A stretch of 28,728 nt of DNA from Pelomonas sp041914785 (GTDB lineage Bacteria; Pseudomonadota; Gammaproteobacteria; Burkholderiales; Burkholderiaceae_C): positions 1 through 28,728 of the forward strand of contig JAYSCT010000060.1 of assembly GCA_041914785.1 (NCBI GenBank), read 5' to 3'. Within the stretch, counting starts at the first letter, position 1, and each line of letters begins with the position of its first letter. This document shows positions 22,683-28,728 of this stretch, piece by piece. The translations under genes and the position numbers were made by a program. The notes beneath the pieces were generated by a model. It ran no database searches, was not told the DNA's origin, and worked only from the letters and a program-made list of their open reading frames with translations.

Positions 22683-23540
22683 TCACTTCTTCTTCACGTG
22701 GGATTCGAGCTCGGAGAAGCTCGGCCGGTCGCCCGAGAACAGCACCTTGCGGCCGAACTCGATGGCCACCTGCGGCGCGTAGCCCTGCATGCTGGCCAGC
22801 AGCGTGGTCTTGATGCACTGCAGCTCCTTGGAGCCTTCGTCGCACTTCTGCTCCATCAGGCCGGCGAGCGGCTCGGCCACCGCGTAGGCCAGCAGGATGC
22901 CCAGGAAGGTGCCGACCAGCGCCGAGCCGATCATGCCGCCCAGCACCGCCGGCGGCTGGCCCACCGAGCCCATGGTGTTCACCACGCCCAGCACGGCGGC
23001 CACGATACCGAAGGCCGGCAGGCCGCCCGCCAGCCGCTGCAGCGCGGCGACGGCGGCATGCTCTTCCTGGTGGTGGGTCTCGATCTCGCTGTCCATCAGC
23101 GATTCGATCTCGTGCGCGTTCAGGTTGCCCGACACCATCATGCGCAGGTAGTCGGTGATGAACTCGGTGACGTGGTGGTCATTGCCCACCACGGGGTATT
23201 TCTGGAACAGCGGGCTGGAATGCGGGTCCTCGACGTCCTTCTCGATGGACATCAGGCCTTCCTTGCGGGCCTTCTGCAGGATGTCGTACATCAGCGCCAG
23301 CAGCTCCATGTAGCGCGCCTTGCTGTACTTGCTGCCCTTGAAGCACAGCCCCAGGCCGGCGGCCGTCGCCTTGACGACCTTCATCTGGTTGTTGGCCAGG
23401 AAGGCGCCGATCGCCGCTCCGAAGATGGTGATCATCTCGAAGGGCAGCGCGTGCAGGATGACGCCGATGTTCCCGCCGTGGGCGATGAACACACCGAAGA
23501 TGCAGGCCATGGAGATGGCCCAGCCGATGATGACGAACAT
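22683..23540 (-). CDS. motA: Flagellar stator protein MotA
   Basis: A 285-residue inner-membrane stator subunit that couples proton flow to torque on FliG. Four membrane segments are seen: residues about 2-20 and 33-50, then about 170-190 and 200-222. Between them is the cytoplasmic loop carrying the charged torque residues (Arg and Glu in ARKEGLMSIEKDVEDP). The conserved PAFGIVAAVLGVVNTMG and IGSALVGTFLGILLAYAVAEPL are intact. It is the first gene after a sigma-28-type promoter at 23569-23595. No Shine-Dalgarno is obvious. Confidence 0.97.
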   Translation of the reverse strand: MFVIIGWAISMACIFGVFIAHGGNIGVILHALPFEMITIFGAAIGAFLANNQMKVVKATAAGLGLCFKGSKYSKARYMELLALMYDILQKARKEGLMSIEKDVEDPHSSPLFQKYPVVGNDHHVTEFITDYLRMMVSGNLNAHEIESLMDSEIETHHQEEHAAVAALQRLAGGLPAFGIVAAVLGVVNTMGSVGQPPAVLGGMIGSALVGTFLGILLAYAVAEPLAGLMEQKCDEGSKELQCIKTTLLASMQGYAPQVAIEFGRKVLFSGDRPSFSELESHVKKK

Positions 23541-23568
23541 GCGTGGTCGGGTTGAGGGTGTTCAGGCC

Positions 23569-23595
23569 ATATCGGCCCGATGCCGGGGGGCTTGA
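23569..23595 (-). promoter_or_regulatory. Sigma-28 (FliA) promoter of motA
   Basis: On the minus strand TCAAG (23595-23591) is followed after 14 bases by GCCGATAT (23576-23569). The sigma-28 consensus is TAAAG, 14 bases, GCCGATAA, so spacing is exact and the -10 octamer has one mismatch. The expected start point, near 23562, lies about 22 bp before the motA ATG. I found no second match of this quality in the window. Confidence 0.82.
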
Positions 23596-23629
23596 GAAAG
23601 TATGCCGAAACGGCGCCGGCGTGAAGGCA

Positions 23630-24382
23630 TCAATTGGGCGGCTTTGACGCCACAGTCCGCTGCGGGCGGTAAAGCCACACGAACTGGCCGTTGCCCAGTT
23701 GCCAGCTCGCCACCGGGGCGGCGCCCGGCACGGCGAAGTCCAGGCTGACCAGCCAGGCGCCCGGCGCCATCTCGGCGCAGGCCTTGGCCCAGGCCCGCGG
23801 CATGGACTCGGGGCGCTGGAACAGGTAGACCAGCGCGAACGGCGCCCAGTCGTCGGCCCACAGGTCCCCCCGGCGCACGGTGGCGCCGCGCACGCGCCAG
23901 CGCGCGGCCAGCGCCAGCGGGCGACTCCATTCCACGCCCTCCACGCGGGCCGCGGGGTAGGCGCGCACCAGCTCGCGCAGGCCGTCGCCCACGCCGCAGC
24001 CGGCGTCCAGCACGCGGGCGCCGGGCGGCAGCGGTGCGTGGGCGGGCAACTGCGCCAGCGCGCCGGCGGGCGTGGGGAACAACGGCGCCTCGCTCCAGCT
24101 GCGCCGCGGGTAGAGCCACCACAGCAACGCCACCGGCAGCAGCCACAGCAGCGGCGGCAGCCCGCCCTGCGCGCCCAGCACCAGCGCCGACAACGGAAAG
24201 CCCAGCGCCGCGATGAGCCGGCGCCAGCGCGCCGCGTACAGCAATGCCAGCGCGCCGCCCAGCAGCGCCCCGGCGACGACGGCCACCTCGCGCCCCGCGC
24301 CCAGCAGCAGCGCGTGGGTGGCCCAGGCCGCCAGCCAGACCAGCAGCGCCGACAGCGGCCAGGCGGTGACGAGCCGCCTCAT
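23630..24382 (-). CDS. Membrane-anchored class I methyltransferase-like protein
   Basis: A 250-residue protein with about four hydrophobic segments in its first 95 residues (LVTAWPLSALLVWLAAWATH, VAVVAGALLGGALALLYAA and two more). A cytoplasmic SAM-methyltransferase domain follows. Motif I is VLDAGCGVGDGLREL, the acidic end of strand 2 is VEGVEWSRPLALAARW, and GDLWADDW fits motif II/III. The substrate is unknown. Its ATG overlaps the stop of the upstream glycosyltransferase (ATGA at 24379-24382), so the two are co-expressed and probably act on the same glycan or a lipid carrier. It ends 35 bp upstream of the motA promoter in the same direction. Confidence 0.82.
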   Translation of the reverse strand: MRRLVTAWPLSALLVWLAAWATHALLLGAGREVAVVAGALLGGALALLYAARWRRLIAALGFPLSALVLGAQGGLPPLLWLLPVALLWWLYPRRSWSEAPLFPTPAGALAQLPAHAPLPPGARVLDAGCGVGDGLRELVRAYPAARVEGVEWSRPLALAARWRVRGATVRRGDLWADDWAPFALVYLFQRPESMPRAWAKACAEMAPGAWLVSLDFAVPGAAPVASWQLGNGQFVWLYRPQRTVASKPPN

Positions 24383-25449
24383 GCCCGCGAGGGGCCGGGC
24401 CAGGGGTGGGCGGCGCGCACGGCGGCGGCCTCGGCCTCGCGGCCGGTGCCGTCCAGCACGACGGCCAGGTTGTGCGCCGCCAGCCAGCTGCCGCGGCCCG
24501 CCACGGCGCCCGGCTGCTCGGGGTGTTCGCCCAGCGCCAGGCAGCGCCGCCAGGCGGCTTCGGCCATGGGCAGCGCATCGGCCGCCTGCGCGGGCTCGGA
24601 GGCGGCCAGGTCCAGCATCACGTCGCCCACGGCGAAGAAGAAGTCCGGCGAGCCGGCGCCCGCATCCATCTGCGCCTGCGCAAAGTCCACCGCGTCGGCA
24701 TGACGGCCCAGGCACTTGAGCGCGAACAGGCGCCGCGAGACCAGGTCCAGCCACCACGGCGCGCCAGCGGCGCCGGGCAGCGCGCAGGCGCGCTCGAAGG
24801 CAGCCTCCGCGGCGGCGTGCTCGTCGTAGACGGCGCAGTCCTTGCCCAGCTGATACCAGAGGTAGGCGTCGCGGGGCGACTCCGCCAGCGACTGCTCCAG
24901 CAGCCGGCGGTTGCGACCGCGCTTGTCGGCCAGCCGCTCGCTGACATAGCCGTCATGCCCCACCACCAGCGGCAGCCGGCGCACCGGCAGCGCATGCTGC
25001 GGCTGCTCGTGCACCCGGCCGGCATAGCGCACCGCGCCCGGCAGCACCCGGCTGAGCCAGGCGACGGCCTCGGCCTGCCGGCCCGGGGCCTGGTCGAAGC
25101 GGTCGCGCAGCTGCAGCGCGCCGACGAAGCCGGGCGCCGTATCGCGCAGCGCCTGCAGCGCCTCGCCGCCATCGATCAGCCACTCGTCGGCGTCCAGCAC
25201 CAAATGCCAGTCGGCGCCGGCCAGCGCCAGCGCCTGGTTGCGGGCGGCGGAGAAGTCGTCGCACCATGCAAACGCCTGCACGCGGGCGCCGTGCGCGCGC
25301 GCGACGCGCACGGTGTCGTCCCGCGAGCCGGTGTCCAGCACCACCATCTCGTCCACCCAAGGGCGCACACTGTCCAGCAGCCGGCCGATGCGGGCCGCCT
25401 CGTCACGGGCGATGACGACAAGGGCCAGGCGGCGCGGAGCGGCGGTCAT
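24379..25449 (-). CDS. Family 2 glycosyltransferase with C-terminal TPR-like repeats
   Basis: A 356-residue protein. The first 100 residues are a GT2 fold: LVVIARDEAARIGRLLDSV, then MVVLDTGSRDDTVRVA and the metal-binding DxD region WHLVLDADEWL. A segment typical of LPS-core-type GT2 enzymes follows (RYAGRVHEQPQHAL), then helical repeats (about 205-345) including DAYLWYQLGKDCAVYDEHAA. I prefer the ATG at 25449 because the GT2 domain starts a few residues later; in-frame codons at 25488 (ATG) and 25515 (GTG) would extend it with no clear benefit. It is co-translated with the methyltransferase and divergent from a second sugar-transferase operon. The acceptor is not known; flagellin or a surface glycan is inferred from position. 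Confidence 0.86.
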   Translation of the reverse strand: MTAAPRRLALVVIARDEAARIGRLLDSVRPWVDEMVVLDTGSRDDTVRVARAHGARVQAFAWCDDFSAARNQALALAGADWHLVLDADEWLIDGGEALQALRDTAPGFVGALQLRDRFDQAPGRQAEAVAWLSRVLPGAVRYAGRVHEQPQHALPVRRLPLVVGHDGYVSERLADKRGRNRRLLEQSLAESPRDAYLWYQLGKDCAVYDEHAAAEAAFERACALPGAAGAPWWLDLVSRRLFALKCLGRHADAVDFAQAQMDAGAGSPDFFFAVGDVMLDLAASEPAQAADALPMAEAAWRRCLALGEHPEQPGAVAGRGSWLAAHNLAVVLDGTGREAEAAAVRAAHPWPGPSRA

Positions 25450-25520
25450 GCGCACATTGTGGTCACGGCGCGAGGGGCCATGGGGCATTTCAGGACCGGA
25501 TTTCCCCTGCTCCACCGGGT

Positions 25521-25548
25521 TTCGCCGGGCTGGCCGGCGGCCTAGAGT
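25521..25548 (+). promoter_or_regulatory. Possible sigma-70-type promoter of the 25581 operon
   Basis: TTCGCC (25521-25526), 16 bases, then TAGAGT (25543-25548) lies 32 bp upstream of the ATG at 25581 in a 131-bp divergent gap. Both hexamers deviate from consensus, so this is a weak prediction. No sigma-28-like sequence was seen in this gap. Confidence 0.25.
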
Positions 25549-25580
25549 GACAGTTCTTCCACCGTCCGCGAGGCTTACCC

Positions 25581-26222
25581 ATGATCCCCCGCACCCTGCA
25601 TGTGATCTGGGTGGGCGACGAATCCAAGCGCCCCGACAACTGCATCGCCACCTGGTGCCAGCACAACCCCGACTGGACCGTGCGCGTCTGGGGCAACGAC
25701 GACCTGGCGAACTACGGCTGGGTCAACGCCGCCCACATGCGCGAGATGTCCAGGCGCGAACTCAACGGCGTGGCCGACCTGATGCGCTGGGAAATCCTGT
25801 ACCACGAGGGCGGGTTCGTCGTCGACGCCGACAGCATCTGCAAGCGTCCGCTGGAGCCCTGGCTGTTCGAAGGCGAGGCCTGCGCGTGCTGGGAGAACGA
25901 GCTGGTGCGCCCGGGCCTCATCGCCGCGGGCTACGTGGCCTCGGTGCCCGAGAACCCGTTTTTCGGCCAGATCATCCTGGACCTGCAGAAGGAACCCACC
26001 GTCGTCGACCGCATGGCCTGGCAGAGCGTGGGCCCGCTGTACCTGACCGAGCAGGTGCGCGTGCAGCGCTACGCGAACCTGACGATCTGGCCCAGCCACT
26101 TCTTCATCCCGCGCCACTTCACCGGCCTGGAGTACACGGGCGGCGGTGCCGTGTTCGCCGCCCAGGAATGGGGCAGCACGCTGGGCAAGTACGACGAACT
26201 GCACAAGAGGAAAGTCGCATGA
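25581..26222 (+). CDS. GT32-like DXD glycosyltransferase
   Basis: A 213-residue protein of the family of capsule and mannosyl-type transferases with a DXD sugar-binding motif. It begins IPRTLHVIWVGDESKRPDNC, characteristic of the family. NGVADLMRWEILYHEGGFVV leads directly into the metal/nucleotide-sugar motif VDADSICKRPL (about residue 83). ENPFFGQIIL and WPSHFFIPRHF follow. The enzyme should move a sugar from a nucleotide donor to an unknown acceptor in the cytoplasm. GAGG precedes the ATG. The stop overlaps the next start (ATGA at 26219-26222), so it forms a two-gene unit with a methyltransferase. Confidence 0.88.
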   Translation: MIPRTLHVIWVGDESKRPDNCIATWCQHNPDWTVRVWGNDDLANYGWVNAAHMREMSRRELNGVADLMRWEILYHEGGFVVDADSICKRPLEPWLFEGEACACWENELVRPGLIAAGYVASVPENPFFGQIILDLQKEPTVVDRMAWQSVGPLYLTEQVRVQRYANLTIWPSHFFIPRHFTGLEYTGGGAVFAAQEWGSTLGKYDELHKRKVA

Positions 26223-26878
26223 GTGCCGTACTCGCCGCTGAACGCCAAGCCGCCATGGACGACCTGCCCGTCTCCCCGCTGGAGTTCGCCCACCAGAAGT
26301 ACTTCGTGCAAAAGGTCAAGGTCGGCGAGGACTTCGTCGGCGTGCCGCGGCTGGACGCCTTCGTCGCGCTGTGCGCCGAGAAGCGCGTGCTGCACGTCGG
26401 CTGCGTCGACTGGCCCATCACCGACCTGAAGCGCTCGCTGCACCTGCAGCTGGACGAGCATTGCCGGCTCGACGGCTTCGACATCCACGGCGAGGCCTTC
26501 GAGCTGATGCGCCCGCACCTGAAGGGCCGGCTGTTCAGCGACTGGGCCGACGTGACCGAGCGCTACGACACCGTGCTGGTGCCCGAGGTCATGGAGCACG
26601 TGCCCGACGTGCAGGGTTTCCTGCAGCAGCTCGACGCGCTCGGCGCCGACCAGTACATCATCACGGTGCCCGACGCGTACTCGTGCTTTCGCCGGCACTT
26701 CGACTACAACAGTGGCGCGCAGACCTTCGTCGAGGTGGTGCACCCCGACCACAACTGCTGGTACACGCCATTCACGCTCGCCAACGTGATCCGCAAGTAC
26801 ACGCCGTGGCAGCTGGACGGCATGTTCTTCTTCAACGGCATGTCGCTGCTGGCGGTGGCCAGCCGGCAGGCTGCGTGA
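26219..26878 (+). CDS. Class I SAM methyltransferase-like protein
   Basis: A 219-residue protein starting inside the stop of the GT32-like gene. It has a Rossmann methyltransferase layout. Motif I is VLHVGCVDWPITDLK, with the usual DxGxG changed to HVGCV. LDGFDIHGEAFELM is the acidic strand 2, and DTVLVPEVMEHVPDVQGFL is the motif resembling the common EVLEHV segment. The glycine-rich loop is less canonical than usual, but overall spacing is normal. Coupling to a glycosyltransferase suggests methylation of a sugar. The substrate is unknown. Confidence 0.83.
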   Translation: MSAVLAAERQAAMDDLPVSPLEFAHQKYFVQKVKVGEDFVGVPRLDAFVALCAEKRVLHVGCVDWPITDLKRSLHLQLDEHCRLDGFDIHGEAFELMRPHLKGRLFSDWADVTERYDTVLVPEVMEHVPDVQGFLQQLDALGADQYIITVPDAYSCFRRHFDYNSGAQTFVEVVHPDHNCWYTPFTLANVIRKYTPWQLDGMFFFNGMSLLAVASRQAA

Positions 26879-26905
26879 GCCCCTCGCCCAGGGAGTGCCT
26901 TGGCC

Positions 26906-26998
26906 GGTCCCCCGAGGGGACGGCGATGCTTGCCGGCTCGACCGGCAAGCACATCGCCAAACCGGGCCGGCTTGGGAGCGGCCCGGCGCTCGGCCCGA
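26906..26998 (+). repeat. Intergenic hairpin repeat, copy B
   Basis: A second copy of the element seen at 3-126, without the first stem-loop. GTCCCCCGAGGGGAC leads into a hairpin whose arms are 26923-26936 and 26942-26957: GCGATG pairs with CATCGC, CTTGCCGG pairs with CCGGCAAG, the loop is CTCGA, and there is a 2-base bulge. A second stem pairs CCGGGCCG (26962-26969) with CGGCCCGG (26979-26986). It fills most of the 151-bp gap between the methyltransferase and the OGT-like gene. Confidence 0.85.
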
Positions 26999-27029
26999 GA
27001 AGCCAGGTCGCAAAAATCGAAACTGACAC

Positions 27030-28589
27030 ATGCACGCAATGACGCCAGCCGACCTGCGCACCCAGGCCGAGGCGCTGCGCCACGCCGGCCGCGCCGTCGA
27101 GGCCATCGACCTGCTGATGCAGGCGCTGGCGCTGGCGCCCACCGACGTCGACACCTACCTGCAGCTCGGCTTCGCGCTGCAGGCGCTGGGGCTGCACAGC
27201 CAGGCCGCCGAGGCCTTGCGCACGGCGGCGATCCTGGCGCCGCACAGCGTGATGGCGCAGGGCTACCTGATCCACGCGACGCAGAAGGCGGCCGACTGGC
27301 GCAGCTTCGACGCGGACCTCGCCGCGCTGCGTGCCGCGCTGCAGGCCAGCCCCGACGACGAGTTCGGCATGCCGTTCGCCTTCGTGGGCCTGCCGCACAC
27401 GCGGGCCGAGCTGAAGCGTGCCGCGGCCCTGGCCAGCCGGCATGTGGCACGGGGCCTCAAGCCGCTGCCGCCCCGGCCGGCGCGCGCGCGCGAGCGCGTG
27501 CGGGTGGGATATCTGTCGGCCGACTTCCATGCCCACGCCACCGCCGCGCTGATGGCCGAGCTGCTGGAGCGGCACGACCGCGAGCGCTTCGACATCCGGC
27601 TGTACTCGCACGGCCCCGACGACGGCTCGCCGATGCGCCGGCGCATCGTGGCCGCGGCCGAGACCTTCGTCGACGTGACGCCGCTGAGCCTGACCGCGCT
27701 GGCCGAGCGGCTGCGCGCCGACGAGCTGGACATCCTCGTGGACCTCAAAGGCCACACCGCAGGCAGCCGCATGGCCGCCCTCGCTTGCCGGCCGGCGCCG
27801 GTGCAGGTGAGCTGGCTGGGCTTTCCGGGCACCAGCGGCGCGGATTTCATCGACTACGTCATCGGTGACCCGGTCGTCACGCCGCTGGACCATGCCGCCG
27901 ACTACAGCGAGTGCATCGCCCAGCTGCCGCACTGCTACCAGCCGCAGGACAGCCGCCGCCGTCTGGCGCCGCCGCCCACGCGCGAATCACTGGGCCTGCC
28001 CGACGACGCGCTGGTGCTGCTGGGGGCCAACGCCGTCTACAAGATCACGCCGCCGCTGTGGGCCGCGTGGATGGACGTGTTGCGCCGCCTGCCCGGTGCG
28101 CGGCTGTGGCAGCTCAGCGGCGGCGAGCAGGCCGACGCACAACTGCGCGCCGCCGCCGGCCCGCTGGCGGACCGCCTCGTTTTTGCGCCCCCGGTGGACA
28201 TGGACGCGCATCTGGCGCGGCTGCAGGTGGCCGACCTGGCGCTGGACAGCTGGCCCTGCAACGGCCACACGACCACCAGCGACGCGCTGGCGGCCGGCGT
28301 GCCGGTGGTGACGCTGATGAACGACAGCTTCCCGGGCCGCGTGGCGGCCAGCATCCTGGCGGCGGCCGGGCTGGAGCACTGCATCACGCAGGATGCGGGG
28401 GGCTATGTGGACAAGGTGTGCGAGCTGGGCCGCGACACGGCCACACGCCAAGCGCTGCGTGAGCAGATCGCCACGCGGCCGGCCGGCCTGTACGACATGG
28501 CACGCTTCGCGCGCGATCTGGAATCGCTCTACCAGCGCATGTGGGAACGCGCGCTGGCGGGACAGTCGCCCACCTCGCTCGCAGCCTAG
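27030..28589 (+). CDS. TPR-containing O-GlcNAc-transferase-like (SPINDLY/GT41) protein
   Basis: A 519-residue protein. Two to three TPR units occupy about residues 1-90 (AVEAIDLLMQALALAPTDVD, DTYLQLGFALQALGLHSQAA), far fewer than in eukaryotic OGT. The catalytic GT41 region begins near residue 155 with VGYLSADFHAHATAALM, whose second His matches the OGT active-site His. LVDLKGHTAGSRM and VSWLGFPGTSGADFIDY follow, then VYKITPPLW with the conserved UDP-sugar Lys. LDSWPCNGHTTTSDALAAGV and PVVTLMNDSFPGRVAASIL close the site. The usual GGTTT is GHTTT here. In bacteria such proteins often glycosylate flagellins or other surface proteins. ATG 27030 and a second ATG at 27039 are both possible. The gene is flanked by inverted repeat copies. 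Confidence 0.92.
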   Translation: MHAMTPADLRTQAEALRHAGRAVEAIDLLMQALALAPTDVDTYLQLGFALQALGLHSQAAEALRTAAILAPHSVMAQGYLIHATQKAADWRSFDADLAALRAALQASPDDEFGMPFAFVGLPHTRAELKRAAALASRHVARGLKPLPPRPARARERVRVGYLSADFHAHATAALMAELLERHDRERFDIRLYSHGPDDGSPMRRRIVAAAETFVDVTPLSLTALAERLRADELDILVDLKGHTAGSRMAALACRPAPVQVSWLGFPGTSGADFIDYVIGDPVVTPLDHAADYSECIAQLPHCYQPQDSRRRLAPPPTRESLGLPDDALVLLGANAVYKITPPLWAAWMDVLRRLPGARLWQLSGGEQADAQLRAAAGPLADRLVFAPPVDMDAHLARLQVADLALDSWPCNGHTTTSDALAAGVPVVTLMNDSFPGRVAASILAAAGLEHCITQDAGGYVDKVCELGRDTATRQALREQIATRPAGLYDMARFARDLESLYQRMWERALAGQSPTSLAA

Positions 28590-28607
28590 CCCGCCGTCGA
28601 GCCTTTC

Positions 28608-28727
28608 TGGGCCGAGCGCCGGGCCGCCCCAAGCCGGCCCGTCTGGCGATGTGCTTGCGGCTCGATGCCGTAAGCATCGCCGTCCCCTCGGGGGCTTCGG
28701 CCGGACACATTGAGCCCAGTGGGCTCG
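28608..28727 (-). repeat. Intergenic hairpin repeat, copy C (inverted)
   Basis: A third copy, reading on the minus strand, in the 139-bp tail after the OGT-like gene. On the plus strand it shows CGGGCCG (28620-28626) paired with CGGCCCG (28635-28641). The long hairpin follows: GCGATG 28646-28651 with CATCGC 28675-28680, and CTTGCGGC 28654-28661 with GCCGTAAG 28667-28674 including a G-T wobble, with a 2-base bulge at 28652-28653. Then come CCCCTCGGGGG and the stem-loop GAGCCC/GGGCTC (28712-28726). The order is copy A's order reversed. No gene is seen after 28589. Confidence 0.85.
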
Positions 28728-28728
28728 A

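Noticed and set aside
23562..23629. Overlapping minus-strand coding frame across the motA promoter region
   Set aside because: It is an Arg/Ala-rich alternate frame of the methyltransferase gene with no domain, and it would cover a well-formed sigma-28 promoter.
1..28728. tRNA, rRNA, CRISPR arrays, transposases and phage genes
   Set aside because: I looked on both strands and saw none. The repeats found are short hairpin elements without a coding sequence or terminal-repeat/target-duplication signature that I could recognise.

Overview
The window is a very GC-rich, gene-dense stretch that looks like a Burkholderiales chromosome (Rubrivivax/Leptothrix/Roseateles-like betaproteobacterium). I judge this from protein similarity by eye, the flhB-flhA-flhF-flhG-fliA order, the soluble chemoreceptor type and the GC-rich intergenic repeats. 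There are 23 protein genes and almost no empty space. I saw no tRNA, rRNA, CRISPR array, insertion sequence or prophage gene.

Layout. (1) 1-3256: a repeat element, then a cytoplasmic multi-PAS HisKA_2-type sensor kinase and an ANTAR-output response regulator, a likely RNA-binding two-component pair. (2) 3284-6347, minus strand: a membrane histidine kinase and, downstream of it, a secreted protein of unknown function. The gap between them carries a clear c-di-GMP-I (GEMM-I) riboswitch at about 4879-4965, reading toward the secreted-protein gene. (3) 6490-11646, plus strand, divergent from the kinase: a stand-alone Hpt protein, a REC-PAS-GGDEF-EAL regulator, a GGDEF diguanylate cyclase and a periplasmic substrate-binding-like protein. 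Spacing is tight and the last two genes overlap. (4) 11674-19590, minus strand: flhB, flhA, flhF, a degenerate flhG, fliA and a soluble chemoreceptor. (5) 19775-20527: a second orphan substrate-binding-like protein. (6) 20533-23595, minus strand: a motA-motB-cheY-cheZ transcription unit bounded by a well-spaced sigma-28 promoter and an intrinsic terminator. (7) 23630-28589: glycosyltransferases, methyltransferases and a TPR/O-GlcNAc-transferase-like protein, which I infer to be a flagellin or surface glycosylation locus.

How it fits together. Regions 2 and 3 could form a local c-di-GMP circuit: membrane kinase, Hpt and REC-GGDEF-EAL set c-di-GMP, and the riboswitch on the secreted-protein mRNA reads it. 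That circuit lies beside the export, sigma-28, stator and chemotaxis genes of the motility programme, and FliA encoded in region 4 would drive the promoter in region 6.

The main discovery candidates are the riboswitch-controlled secreted protein, an intergenic repeat family with compensatory hairpin changes (three copies, two bounding the window and two flanking the OGT-like gene in inverted orientation), and an FlhG that has lost its Walker A loop but keeps the FlhF-activating N-terminal motif. All statements come from reading the sequence; no database search was run.
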